Shown here: positions 26,199 through 35,391 of the stretch, piece after piece
Layout of the letters: the number at the start of each line of letters is the position of its first letter
Numbering within the stretch: position 1 is the stretch's first letter
Assembly (NCBI GenBank): GCA_910574255.1
Contig: CAJTAK010000011.1
Span: 39,817-103,816 of the forward strand
From: Clostridia bacterium
GTDB taxonomy: Bacteria; Bacillota; Clostridia; Lachnospirales; Lachnospiraceae
Direction of reading: 5' to 3'
Length of the DNA stretch: 64,000 nt
The notes under the pieces: model-generated
Seen by the model: only the letters and a program-made list of their open reading frames with translations
Database searches by the model: none
Told to the model about the DNA's origin: nothing
Translations under genes and position numbers: made by a program

Positions 26199-27365
26199 AT
26201 GAAAAAGCTCATACTCCCCCTATATCTTTGGCTTCACCGCACACTGCTGAAATTCTGCTGGAATATTTTCACCCTGGTTCCTCTGGATAAAAAGAAGGTA
26301 GTATTCAGCAATTTTAATGGCGGTGTCTATGGGGATAATCCAAAATATATTGCCGAAGAACTTTTAAGGCGGCAGTTGAACTGGAAGCTTTACTGGACTT
26401 CCGCCTCTGATTATGAGCTGCCCAAAGGCGTACTTCCTGTGCGGCCAAATACCATACTTTTTGTCTGGCATATGGCAACTGCCGTAGCTTGGGTGGATAA
26501 TACCCGTAAATTATATTATTTCAAAAAACGGCCCGGCCAATTCTATGTACAGACCTGCCACGGCGGACCGGGACCGAAAAAGATAGAAAAGGACTGCGAA
26601 GAACTGCTGAGCAAAGAATATGTAGCCTATGCGAAAATTGATTCCAAGCACATTGATCTTATGCTTTCCTCTTGCAAATGGCAGAGCAATTGCTTTCGAA
26701 ATGCCTTCTGGTATGACGGCCCTATTTTGGAAAAGGGACTCCCAAAGTATGATGCTTACTTTGAAGATCTGACTCTCTGCCGGGAAAAAGTACAGAATTA
26801 CTTTAAGCTTCCCAAAGATATAAAGTTCGTGGTTTACGCCCCTACCTTCCGGGAAAGCCGCCGGACAGATATGTATAAACTGGATTATGAACAGCTTTTG
26901 GTCTCTCTTGGAAAACGCTTTGGGGGAAAGTGGGCTGTACTGGTGTGCCTGCATCCAAATATTGACCGCCAAAATTACCCTCTGAACTACACAGACCGCA
27001 TTTTGAATACCAGTGCCTACGGAAATATGCAGGATCTTCTGGCCGCTTCAGATGTGATTATCAGCGACTACTCCGGCTGTGTAACCGACTTTGTGATGAT
27101 TGAACGCCCCGGCTTTCTCTATATTGAAGATTACGAGGATGCAAAGCAGGAACGGGGCTACTACTACGATCTGAAAGAACTGCCGCTTCCTCTGGCCTTC
27201 TCTAATGAAGAGCTTATGAAAAATATTGAGAGCTTTGATGAAGAAAAATACAAACAAGGATGCAGGACTTTTTGCGACTGGATGCAGTTTTATGAAGGCG
27301 GACATGCCTCAGAGGCCGTTGTGGACATCATTCTAGATCATTCCCAGAAGTGTTCCAACCACTGA
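26199..27365 (+). CDS. CDP-glycerol glycerophosphotransferase family protein (TagF/TagB-like)
   Basis: A 388-aa enzyme that would transfer glycerophosphate from CDP-glycerol to a wall polymer or glycan. Family features are VVFSNFNGGVYGDNPKYIAEEL near residue 35 (in parts), QTCHGGPGPKKIEKD, the GLPKYDAYF motif, and the C-terminal LLAASDVIISDYSG with the catalytic-region Asp/Ser and EDYEDAKQERGYYYD. It is a single-domain form, half the length of full TagF. AAGGAGG is 12 nt before the ATG. It opens the polysaccharide region and overlaps the convergent acyltransferase by 33 bp at its 3' end. Confidence 0.87.
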   Translation: MKKLILPLYLWLHRTLLKFCWNIFTLVPLDKKKVVFSNFNGGVYGDNPKYIAEELLRRQLNWKLYWTSASDYELPKGVLPVRPNTILFVWHMATAVAWVDNTRKLYYFKKRPGQFYVQTCHGGPGPKKIEKDCEELLSKEYVAYAKIDSKHIDLMLSSCKWQSNCFRNAFWYDGPILEKGLPKYDAYFEDLTLCREKVQNYFKLPKDIKFVVYAPTFRESRRTDMYKLDYEQLLVSLGKRFGGKWAVLVCLHPNIDRQNYPLNYTDRILNTSAYGNMQDLLAASDVIISDYSGCVTDFVMIERPGFLYIEDYEDAKQERGYYYDLKELPLPLAFSNEELMKNIESFDEEKYKQGCRTFCDWMQFYEGGHASEAVVDIILDHSQKCSNH

Positions 27366-28256
27366 ATACACAAATAAATGCAGGCACAGCACAGGCACAG
27401 TATGTCTGCCCAGCCATACGCATGCTTTGGAAACAAACCGTGTATGTTTTTCCAGAAACAGCGACAGCTCCAGGCAGAGCAAAGACCCCAGACACCCGAC
27501 TATCAGATACAGTACCATAGAACTGCCGTACTCTGCCACAGACATATTTACACTGCCATTTACAAAAGACAGAAATATAAAAGCCGCTGCCACAAGTAAG
27601 AGCACAAGCGGCTTTTTATAAAGCTCTTCTACCAAATGATGCTCTTTTAACACTTTTCCGAACCCCAGAAAGGAGACTGAATACAGTGCACAATCGATGC
27701 TCCAGGGTAAAAGAATCGGGCAGAAATAATGTACCAGCACTGCCAAAAGCAGTACGCCTCCATTCACAATATAGAGTTTGCAAAGCTCCCCTTTTGCCAG
27801 CTTCATCAATCCCCAATAAATAATAAGGCTCACAAATAACCCTGTTAAAAACCACGTAGGTGCATTCAATATCTGCATAAAATATAAATTATGGACCGCA
27901 TCTATCTCAAAGAGACAGTTTCTGGAATACAAGATTCCCACAAGCGGGAATACGGATTCCGAAGAAACCCTTCCCGCCAATAGGCTGTCCTTTATAAAAA
28001 AGAACAGAAACAGGAATAAATTATATCCGAAATAGGGCACCAGCAGGCGGCGTGCCTTCTTCTTTACAAAGGTTCCGAACCCTTCTTCCTCTTTCCAGGT
28101 AAAGGTCATGCCGGCCAGCACAAAAAAGACCGGCATATAAAACATTCCCCCCAGAAACGTCACTGGCCCCAGGCCAATCCCTCCATGAACAATCAACACA
28201 ATAAGAATCCCCAGCGCCTTGGCTATATCCATCCAAAGAATCCTCTGTTTTTCCAT
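27333..28256 (-). CDS. Acyltransferase-3 family membrane protein
   Basis: A 307-aa polytopic membrane protein of the AT3 (OafA/YrrM-type) family: WMDIAKALGILIVLIVHGG near the start carries the conserved D and H, then GGMFYMPVFFVLAGMTF. It probably O-acylates a surface glycan using a cytoplasmic acyl donor. The start at 28256 has GAGGAGG 7 nt upstream, 11 nt after the stop of the preceding acyltransferase gene, so the two are co-expressed. Its 3' end overlaps the convergent TagF-like gene. Confidence 0.9.
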   Translation of the reverse strand: MEKQRILWMDIAKALGILIVLIVHGGIGLGPVTFLGGMFYMPVFFVLAGMTFTWKEEEGFGTFVKKKARRLLVPYFGYNLFLFLFFFIKDSLLAGRVSSESVFPLVGILYSRNCLFEIDAVHNLYFMQILNAPTWFLTGLFVSLIIYWGLMKLAKGELCKLYIVNGGVLLLAVLVHYFCPILLPWSIDCALYSVSFLGFGKVLKEHHLVEELYKKPLVLLLVAAAFIFLSFVNGSVNMSVAEYGSSMVLYLIVGCLGSLLCLELSLFLEKHTRFVSKACVWLGRHTVPVLCLHLFVYSVVGTLLGMI

Positions 28257-28267
28257 TTTGCACCTCC

Positions 28268-29503
28268 TCATAAGGGATCAGTCTTCTTTTGGTTCAGGCG
28301 TCTTTCAATGCCTTTCTCCATCCATACCCCTACCGGCTCCAGATACCGATTGCTCAAGGTTGAAAGAGCCAGAACCATCAGGGTTGTCAATACAAAATCA
28401 ATCCCCACTGTCAGGCCATATGCCATTTTCCCCTGAAGCTTCAGGAAAAACCAGCAGGAAAATACGGCAATCACCGGAAAATGCAATAGGTAGAGAGAAT
28501 AAGATATTTTACCAAGATATAGAAAAACCTTTCCGGAGAAAAACCCCTGCAGCCAATCGCACCCAAGCACCCCGGCAGTCAAAAGAACCGCCCCGGCAAT
28601 ATGATAAATCACCGTGTAGGCAGCCGGCAAAATCCCATAGACAGTTCCGGGCAGCTCTGTGCCAATGGACGGATAGGAGGTCAGATAAAATCCCAGCAGG
28701 AACACCAGCAGAGGGAGCGCCTGAAACCGCCGATACGCTCGAATTACCCTTTTCTGAGTAGTATAAAAATCGCAAAGTACAAAGCCCAGAAAGATTCCGG
28801 AAAAATAAATATCTGTTCTTAAGGACACAAGAATCATCACACCATAGGTTATATAGCGCAACCGGTTTTCCCCCACCAAATATGCGGCCAGATATACAAG
28901 CAAAGCCCCCCAGAACAGATAAGGAATCGTCCAGAGAACGCCGTTATAATCATTGCTGCCTCTTACAAAGCAGCCAAGGAGACTTTCATAAAGCATTCTT
29001 AAAAAGCTTGGCTCAAACTGATTAAACCCCTGAAACCACGGTATGGATTTGGTAAATGCCGCTGTCTCATTATTTTGATATAAGCCAAGACACATCAGAA
29101 TAAAAATCAGGATATTTACAGCCAAAATCACGGGCATCAACCGAAAATACCGCTTGAAAGCCCCGGCCCGAAGCTTCGCCCGATCCCTTGTCCGAAAATA
29201 AGACAGGCAGAGTACAAAACCGCTGAACACCAGAAAGAGGCACACCGCCCCATTTCCATTATAAAAAAAATTTAAGGGCGTTTTCCCTATCCAAAGCTCG
29301 ATGGCCGTCTTTGTATTCACATGCTCCGGAAGCAGTGTGTAGGCCGCATAATAGAAAGCAAAAACAAAGTGGCAGAGATACACCATCAAAGCGCCAATGC
29401 CCTTTAATCCATCAATGTAATCCATCTTTTCCCTTGATCCGTCCCTTGCTTTCTCCATATTGCCTGCCCTTTCCTCTGTCCTGCAATTGTTTTTGACCGT
29501 CAT
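28268..29503 (-). CDS. Acyltransferase-3 family membrane protein
   Basis: A second AT3 acyltransferase, about 411 aa, with ten or more membrane segments; MDYIDGLKGIGALMVYLCH carries the signature, followed by LFLVFSGFVLCLSYFRTRD. The start is uncertain: 29503 lies just after the stop of the SGNH gene, with GGAGG 15 nt upstream; MEKARDG at 29458 is the other candidate. It is in one cluster with MBOAT, SGNH and a second AT3 gene, all apparently for glycan O-acylation. Confidence 0.88.
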   Translation of the reverse strand: MTVKNNCRTEERAGNMEKARDGSREKMDYIDGLKGIGALMVYLCHFVFAFYYAAYTLLPEHVNTKTAIELWIGKTPLNFFYNGNGAVCLFLVFSGFVLCLSYFRTRDRAKLRAGAFKRYFRLMPVILAVNILIFILMCLGLYQNNETAAFTKSIPWFQGFNQFEPSFLRMLYESLLGCFVRGSNDYNGVLWTIPYLFWGALLVYLAAYLVGENRLRYITYGVMILVSLRTDIYFSGIFLGFVLCDFYTTQKRVIRAYRRFQALPLLVFLLGFYLTSYPSIGTELPGTVYGILPAAYTVIYHIAGAVLLTAGVLGCDWLQGFFSGKVFLYLGKISYSLYLLHFPVIAVFSCWFFLKLQGKMAYGLTVGIDFVLTTLMVLALSTLSNRYLEPVGVWMEKGIERRLNQKKTDPL

Positions 29504-29507
29504 ATTC

Positions 29508-30491
29508 TTATTGGAGCTCCTCCAATCTTTCACACAAAAGCCTTGTATAAAGCGTCCGGCCTTCCGCTGATAAATGAATCAAATCCTGAAAACAGGCCGG
29601 ATCGCTGAAATCAAACCCCAATTCTTCCGCCAGGATAATATCCGGACTCTTTACATCCGTTTCCATTTCCCCTCTATATTCCCCGGACACCAAAACAGGC
29701 TCTCCTGCCAGTTCCCGAACCTTTTTCACACACGCCTCATACAATTCCATATAATCAGAATCCCCATACATGCGCTCATATTTCGGCGTTTCTATAAAGT
29801 GTACCTTAATTCCATGGTCTTTTGCAAGCTTCAAAAGCTTCTCATAGCCCTCTATCTGTGCCTCCTGTATTCCGTCACGGCCTCCAAGCATCCCTAAAGA
29901 GTCCAAATGCTCCTTTGTCTGTCCCCCAGGTGTCAGAATGTTTCCGCCATTTCGAAACTGTGCGGATACCAGATGATTGTGAATGGGATAGGTCAAGAGC
30001 TGCTCATTATTGGCTGTAACAAACAATTCATAAAAATCCAGGAATTTTGTATCATTATTGGCTGACATCAGCTCCCAGGCATCTACCTTAAATTTTAAAT
30101 CCGTGTCCAGCAAAATCTTCGTATCACTAATCCAGGGTGCCGCAGCAGCCGTATAGGGATATAGATCCACATAGAGGTTCCCAACCTCCAATCCCTCTTT
30201 CAGCATATAGTCAAGCTCCATGGCCATAAATGCCGGCTGATTGCCATTGTAGGAAAGAATATAGACGCTTCCCTCCAATTCCTCCTCCAGCACATCAATA
30301 GAAAGCCCCTGCCGGAACATAGAGGAACCAATAAACAGATGATCCACGGATTTTTTTTGGATAGCCGCCTGCATTCCATAGGAGGATACGGGCAGAAGCC
30401 GGGCATATTCATTTTTTATTCCTGTCAGCAGAAGCACTGCCAACAGCACACTTGCCAAAACGCTTCCCATATGTTTTAAGTTCCGCAACAT
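29508..30491 (-). CDS. SGNH/GDSL-like membrane-anchored hydrolase, MBOAT partner
   Basis: A 327-aa protein with one N-terminal membrane segment and an extracytoplasmic SGNH-type fold. FIGSSMFRQG (about residue 54) gives the nucleophile Ser block, and DLIHLSAEGR near the end gives the D-x-x-H block. Such proteins (DltD, AlgJ/AlgX types) work with MBOAT acyltransferases to place acyl groups on exported polymers. The MBOAT gene ends 23 nt upstream. The start has GGGG 12 nt before it. Confidence 0.8.
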   Translation of the reverse strand: MLRNLKHMGSVLASVLLAVLLLTGIKNEYARLLPVSSYGMQAAIQKKSVDHLFIGSSMFRQGLSIDVLEEELEGSVYILSYNGNQPAFMAMELDYMLKEGLEVGNLYVDLYPYTAAAAPWISDTKILLDTDLKFKVDAWELMSANNDTKFLDFYELFVTANNEQLLTYPIHNHLVSAQFRNGGNILTPGGQTKEHLDSLGMLGGRDGIQEAQIEGYEKLLKLAKDHGIKVHFIETPKYERMYGDSDYMELYEACVKKVRELAGEPVLVSGEYRGEMETDVKSPDIILAEELGFDFSDPACFQDLIHLSAEGRTLYTRLLCERLEELQ

Positions 30492-30514
30492 TCTTACAAT
30501 ACCCCTATATTACT

Positions 30515-31939
30515 CTAAAACTGCGCATACAAAAATCCTGAAACACCAAACACACCAAACAATGCCACGCTTATTCCCATGACAGCCAGCCAGAAATAAG
30601 AGAGAGAAAAGTCTTTATCCTTTCCTTTTCCGTAAACCTGCCCCCATTCATAGAGAAAAAGAAGCAGTAAAAAGAAACAGGCAGTCAAAAAATACGCAGC
30701 ACAAGTATTATCCCCCGTAAAGGGCAGAATAGAATTTTGAATGTCCGAAAAGGACAGAGAAAATCCCCTCACCGCATGTCCCAAATAGAAAAAGGCCCCC
30801 GATATGCTTTCCGCCCGGAAAAATACCCATGCAAGGGTAACTCCCCAAAATGTTGCCAGCGTCCCCCACAGCCTGCCCGGCGGATTAACCGTATCTTTCT
30901 TCCTCTTTGGACTGCACAGGTTCCACACTCCATGAATTCCTCCCCACACCACAAATGTCCAATTGTCCCCATGCCATAGACCGCTTGCCAAAAATGTCAG
31001 AAGCAGATTTCGGCCTCTTTTAGCCCAGGAGACACGGCTTCCTCCCAGGGGAATATACACATAATCCCTAAGCCAGCCTGACAGGGAAATATGCCATCGG
31101 CTCCAAAATTCCCGGATATTGCCCGCAAAATAGGGACAACGGAAATTCAGCATACTGCGGAGCCCCAAGAGATTCCCCATACCAATGGCAATGTCCGAAT
31201 ATCCGGAAAAATCACAATAGAGCTGAAAAGAATAAAAAAATGCCGCCATCACAGCCGCCAGCCCCGGATAGTTCCCCGGCGCTGCAAAAACGGTATCCAC
31301 ATAACTGCTTAACCGATTGGCAATCACCATTTTCTTAAAAAGCCCTAATATAATTCTCTTAAACCCTTCTTCAAAAAGCTCCCCATCATAGCCTAATCCC
31401 TGATGGAACTGATTAAGCAAACTCTCTGACCGTTCAATAGGCCCTGAGAGAATCTGAGGGAAAAGCAGCACATAGGTCAGATAATATCCCATATGAGGCT
31501 CGCTTTCCCGCTTTCCCATATAGATATCCGCCTCATAGCTGATCATCTTAAAGGTGTAATAAGATATCCCCAGAGGCAGCAGCAATTTCAGCACCAGCGG
31601 ATCTGCCGAAAATCCTGCCAGCCCAAGCAGGGAGCAGAAAGAAGCACTGAAAAAATTAAAATATTTAAAGAGAAAAAGAACACCAAGAAGAGGCAGGATG
31701 CCTAAAAGCAGCCAGCCTCTCTTTTCTTTTCCCATTTCAGACTTTTCTATCTTCTTTCCTGCAAACCAGGACCAGCAGGCCGATCCTCCTGCAAGCAGCA
31801 GCATCCAATGGGATGCGCTTGCATAAAAGATCAGGCTTGCCGCCAGCAGGACTCCCCATCTCATCCGGGATGGCGCCAGATAGTAAACTGCCAGCACCAC
31901 CCCAAGGAACAAGAGGGTCAGCATAATATTTGATGCCAT
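30515..31939 (-). CDS. MBOAT-family O-acyltransferase (AlgI/DltB-like)
   Basis: A 474-aa polytopic acyltransferase that passes acyl groups across the membrane. Hallmarks are LLPLGISYYTFKMISYEAD, FPQILSGPIER, FWSRWHISLSGWLRDYVYIP and the catalytic-His block ASGLWHGDNWTFVVWGG. It is closer to AlgI-type polysaccharide acetylases than to DltB by pattern, but no D-alanine genes are nearby. GAGGA lies 7 nt before the ATG. It starts the acylation cluster reading toward 27.3 kb. Confidence 0.92.
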   Translation of the reverse strand: MASNIMLTLLFLGVVLAVYYLAPSRMRWGVLLAASLIFYASASHWMLLLAGGSACWSWFAGKKIEKSEMGKEKRGWLLLGILPLLGVLFLFKYFNFFSASFCSLLGLAGFSADPLVLKLLLPLGISYYTFKMISYEADIYMGKRESEPHMGYYLTYVLLFPQILSGPIERSESLLNQFHQGLGYDGELFEEGFKRIILGLFKKMVIANRLSSYVDTVFAAPGNYPGLAAVMAAFFYSFQLYCDFSGYSDIAIGMGNLLGLRSMLNFRCPYFAGNIREFWSRWHISLSGWLRDYVYIPLGGSRVSWAKRGRNLLLTFLASGLWHGDNWTFVVWGGIHGVWNLCSPKRKKDTVNPPGRLWGTLATFWGVTLAWVFFRAESISGAFFYLGHAVRGFSLSFSDIQNSILPFTGDNTCAAYFLTACFFLLLLFLYEWGQVYGKGKDKDFSLSYFWLAVMGISVALFGVFGVSGFLYAQF

Positions 31940-31973
31940 AAAAAATTCCTCAGTAATCCTCTAATACGCTATC

Positions 31974-33224
31974 CTAACGGCGTACCCATTTGCCAAAGAG
32001 CGTCTTTTTGTATTTCAGAAGCTCTTTCTTAGCCTCCTCATTGTCACCGGCCTTTTGCAGATATTCTACGCCTTTCTTAATATCCTCCGGAACGCCCAGA
32101 CCCTGTCCGTAGATAACGCCAAGCATATAGAATGCCTCACGGTTCGTCCAGTCCACTTTCTCCAGGAATTCCCTTGCCTTTACATAATCCTGCTGAGTTC
32201 CCCAGCCCCGGAAATAACATTTTCCAAGATAGCAGACGCCCCATGTTGTGTCATGATCATATCCATATTTCAAAAGCTGGAAAGCTTTCGCATAGTCCTT
32301 CTCAACACCATTGCCTTCATAGTACAAGGCACCCAGGCGGTTTGCACAGCCGATCCGTTTACCGCTGTCCTTTTTCTGCTTTAATCCGTTCTCATAGCAC
32401 TGTGCCGCATAAGCAGCATCCTTTGCTACACCATAACCTTCCTCATATATAAGCCCAATCCGGAACCAGCATTCCAACTGACCGCCCTCTGCCGCCAGCC
32501 TGTACCAGTGGAGGGCTTCTTCATATCTTTTGGCGTCATACAGTTCATCCGCATAAATCCACTGATGAATCGGAAATCCTCTCTCTGCTCCGGTCTTAAA
32601 GAGGTCTCGGGCAAGCTCCGGACGGGGTGCAATTAGATCCTCATCCCCCTCCGAATAATATTTGTTCAGATTATTTGCCGCAAAATACATGCCGCCCCGG
32701 AATGCCTTCTGGAACAAGTCCTCACATTTTGATATATTTTCCCTTAAATAGGCTTTAAATTCCCCGTCTGTGGAAAAAGATTCCCGTCCCTTTCCCTGAA
32801 TCCGCAGGAAATCCCACCAGAAATAAGCATTTGCTGCCGTATACTGGCTGAAAGCATCTCCAAGCTCTGCTTTTTCAAGAACACTGTCAAACGCCTCCTG
32901 AAGACTTCCAAAGCCCATCTTCTTCTCTAAAGAGGGTGTCAGCTCTCCGGTACGCATTGCCACCAGAACGCCGATTCCGCTGCCCTGTTCCACAGACTTA
33001 TGGATCAGTGCCGTAGCCTTATCGTCATCCTCCGGAAAGTCGTGCCCGCTCCACACATACTGAGTTCCGCAATAGCACCGGGCCAGTACACAGGAAGCGT
33101 CCCCGTCTCCTGCTGCGGAAGCTTTCTCAAGAATGGCAAAGCCTTCCGCTCCCTTTCCTGCACGCAGATCGTAATAGATGTACCGAAGTGCCTGCTCCAC
33201 TTCATCACTGTAGCATTTTCCCAT
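31974..33224 (-). CDS. Sel1-repeat (TPR-like) protein
   Basis: A 416-aa soluble solenoid built of Sel1-like repeats of about 36 aa: for example GAERGFPIHQWIYADELYD, AAEGGQLECWFRIGLIYEEG, and YYEGNGVEKDYAKAFQLLK. No signal peptide or catalytic motif is visible. Such proteins are scaffolds. It follows the unrecognised 569-aa membrane protein gene and both repeat families lie between them. Its Shine-Dalgarno AGGAGG is attached directly to the tail of repeat copy B. Confidence 0.87.
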   Translation of the reverse strand: MGKCYSDEVEQALRYIYYDLRAGKGAEGFAILEKASAAGDGDASCVLARCYCGTQYVWSGHDFPEDDDKATALIHKSVEQGSGIGVLVAMRTGELTPSLEKKMGFGSLQEAFDSVLEKAELGDAFSQYTAANAYFWWDFLRIQGKGRESFSTDGEFKAYLRENISKCEDLFQKAFRGGMYFAANNLNKYYSEGDEDLIAPRPELARDLFKTGAERGFPIHQWIYADELYDAKRYEEALHWYRLAAEGGQLECWFRIGLIYEEGYGVAKDAAYAAQCYENGLKQKKDSGKRIGCANRLGALYYEGNGVEKDYAKAFQLLKYGYDHDTTWGVCYLGKCYFRGWGTQQDYVKAREFLEKVDWTNREAFYMLGVIYGQGLGVPEDIKKGVEYLQKAGDNEEAKKELLKYKKTLFGKWVRR

Positions 33225-33244
33225 AATTACATTCCTCCTATTCT

Positions 33245-33343
33245 AAGTTCCGTAATATCCCATCAATACACCCCAATCTAAATCAATTCCCAGCCGCAGA
33301 TGCATGCGTCTGTAAATTGATTTGTGCATTGGTGGGATATTAC
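33245..33343 (-). repeat. Dispersed nested-hairpin element, copy B
   Basis: Outer arms 33252-33262 and 33333-33343 (GTAATATCCCA and its complement, 11 bp) and inner arms 33280-33288 and 33315-33323 (AAATCAATT and its complement) are perfect. Both stem sequences differ completely from copies A1/A2, whereas TACACC and the core CCAGCCGCAGATGCATGCGT align with theirs. It abuts the Shine-Dalgarno of the Sel1 gene. Confidence 0.85.
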
Positions 33344-33352
33344 TGATTAAGT

Positions 33353-33477
33353 TGCTACGCTACGGTACTAAAGGGTAAAGTCACTTCGGCACACCTGTAA
33401 TGAGAGAAACTTTCATTCGAAAGGGCACTCATGAAAGTTCCTCTCGTGTGCCTTTGCGACTTTACCGTCCAGCATAA
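33353..33477 (-). repeat. Second dispersed hairpin element, copy F1
   Basis: On the minus strand GGTAAAGTC pairs with GACTTTACC, GGCACAC with GTGTGCC, and GAGAGGAACTTTCAT with ATGAAAGTTTCTCTC (one bulge/mismatch), all nested. A near copy occupies the right edge of the window. It sits directly upstream of repeat copy B. No gene is seen in 33225-33540. Confidence 0.85.
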
Positions 33478-33540
33478 AATATTTCTTAAAACACTTGACA
33501 TTTCTTGGCTGGACTATTCCAGTTCCGCATTTATATATAA

Positions 33541-35250
33541 TTATTTTTTATGGGCCATATCTCGTTCCGCCTGTCTGGTGCAATCCTTCCATTCATTCCA
33601 GTTCGGCGCAAATTTTCCCTGTGCAAACTCCAGGAGCCAGGCTGCCGCCTGCCTGTGGGTACATTGATTTTTAAAGAAACGCAGCGTCGCTCCGTCCGGC
33701 CTTGTAACCGTTACGGTGCATCGGCCGTCCATCTTATTGCCTCCGTCTATCCGCATCAGCAGATAGCCGCCAGTCAGGACCAGTTCTACCATCTGATAGC
33801 TTCCGTCCACCAGCCCCTCTGATGCAACCTCAACATCCTCTATGGTAAACCGATCGTGGCTCTGAAATACTCCGGAAGGGGACATAAGCGCAAGATGGGG
33901 CGGCGGAACCTCCCTCCTTTTCTCCTGCTCTTTCTTCTCCCACATAGGGGTGGCCTGCCACCCTTTCATGTTGGGAATTACTCCTTGAAACCAGTCTTTC
34001 AAAATCTCTTCTGCTGTCCGGATATCCGTCTCCAGGACATGGCCGGAATAGAGATTTTTTCCCGCCTCTCCCGTAGCTGTGGTTTTTAAAAACAGCTCCG
34101 CCTCTCCCAGCTCTATCATATCCTCCGCGGACGGCTCCTCTATACCTTCCAGGTCCTCATAAAAAGTGGCAAAGCACTCCAATTCCACATAGCGGACATT
34201 GTACTGCTCTATGGGGCATCCCGGAACCAGCGAAAAGGTTCCCTCTCCATCTCTTAAGCATTTCAGCAGGGTTTGATGAATCAAATCCGGTGTCACCCTT
34301 GAAGTTACGCTGCCATCCGGCCCGGTAAGGGTCATATTCTGATTGACAGCGGTATCCTGATTCCTCGGTTGAAAGGCTGCCATTTCCCGGTTGCCCTGCT
34401 TCACCCGATATTCACGGAGCATATTCTCCCACTCCATATCGGACTTTCCCTGCCACTTGCCAAACTCATTATAAGGCCTGCGCAAAGCATCCGGCGCCCG
34501 AAGAGAAATACAGTCCAGAAGGGCTTGAAGCTCTCTCGGGTTGCCCATATTCATAATCAGGTGCTGCTTGCGGTCATCCAATATATGAAGCTCCAGAATC
34601 CGAGAGGTGTTTGTATGACTTTGACTTCTATGTGTACGAATCTCATCTCTCCCGGAAAACACTCGAATGCGTGGTATGTAGCTTGCCATATCTCCCAGAA
34701 CCCATTCCTTTCCCACAGCAACCTTGTCAAACCACTGGCCGTTCTCCCGAATGTCCTTATCCACTATGGCAAAGAGTTCTTTCACTCCCGGCGCAGAATC
34801 CGGATAAGGAAGCTGGGAACGGATGGAACGGGCAAGAGTACTCTTTTCCGGCCAGAAAGCATCACGCACAGATGTGTATGCCGTATAAATTCCACACAGA
34901 AGAAGCGCCAGACCTCCAGCTCCCCCTACCGCCAGCTTTACATATTCCATAGACTCCCAGTAAGAGCGATCCTCTTGAAGTGTCATCCATATGTAAACAG
35001 CCACACAGAATCCCAAAAACAGTGCAATCACTGCTATTCCAAGAGAAGACAGGCGTTTTCTGGTTTTCTCCAGACAGTAACCGCCCTCAGGCATATCCGG
35101 ATTATTCCTCCTCTGCCACGCCGAGAACCCCAGCGCCAGCAGAAAGCTCCAAAGATACCCGATAAAATATCCTGCCCCAACTACAAATACAATGGCAAGA
35201 ATCAGGCTCCACGGCCATGGAATCCTAAAACCCTTTTTCTTTTGTTCCAA
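33541..35250 (-). CDS. Unrecognised membrane protein, 569 aa
   Basis: I do not recognise the family. The N-terminus has three or four hydrophobic segments (about residues 14-42, 69-91 and 103-125), then a soluble region of roughly 440 aa with no known motif. Its end contains beta-rich stretches such as CTVTVTRPDGATLRFF and a Trp-rich close (PNWNEWKDC). The following Sel1 gene may be its partner. It lies between GT-C proteins and the Sel1 gene in the polysaccharide region, so a role in assembly or regulation there is possible but unproven. Length and codon use look like a real gene. Confidence 0.75.
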   Translation of the reverse strand: MEQKKKGFRIPWPWSLILAIVFVVGAGYFIGYLWSFLLALGFSAWQRRNNPDMPEGGYCLEKTRKRLSSLGIAVIALFLGFCVAVYIWMTLQEDRSYWESMEYVKLAVGGAGGLALLLCGIYTAYTSVRDAFWPEKSTLARSIRSQLPYPDSAPGVKELFAIVDKDIRENGQWFDKVAVGKEWVLGDMASYIPRIRVFSGRDEIRTHRSQSHTNTSRILELHILDDRKQHLIMNMGNPRELQALLDCISLRAPDALRRPYNEFGKWQGKSDMEWENMLREYRVKQGNREMAAFQPRNQDTAVNQNMTLTGPDGSVTSRVTPDLIHQTLLKCLRDGEGTFSLVPGCPIEQYNVRYVELECFATFYEDLEGIEEPSAEDMIELGEAELFLKTTATGEAGKNLYSGHVLETDIRTAEEILKDWFQGVIPNMKGWQATPMWEKKEQEKRREVPPPHLALMSPSGVFQSHDRFTIEDVEVASEGLVDGSYQMVELVLTGGYLLMRIDGGNKMDGRCTVTVTRPDGATLRFFKNQCTHRQAAAWLLEFAQGKFAPNWNEWKDCTRQAERDMAHKK

Positions 35251-35391
35251 TTCACATTCCTCCTCATAGCTCTATACTTCAAAGCATTATTGAAAAGCTT
35301 ATGATAACACAAAATCATTTTAGCACTGTTCAATGGTTTCGGGCATTTTTTTCACCATAAATATTACTTTTTTATACAGTATAGCACGCCG

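Noticed and set aside
26511..26972. Minus-strand frame inside the TagF-like gene
   Set aside because: Shadow frame antisense to a clear gene; no start signals or family match.
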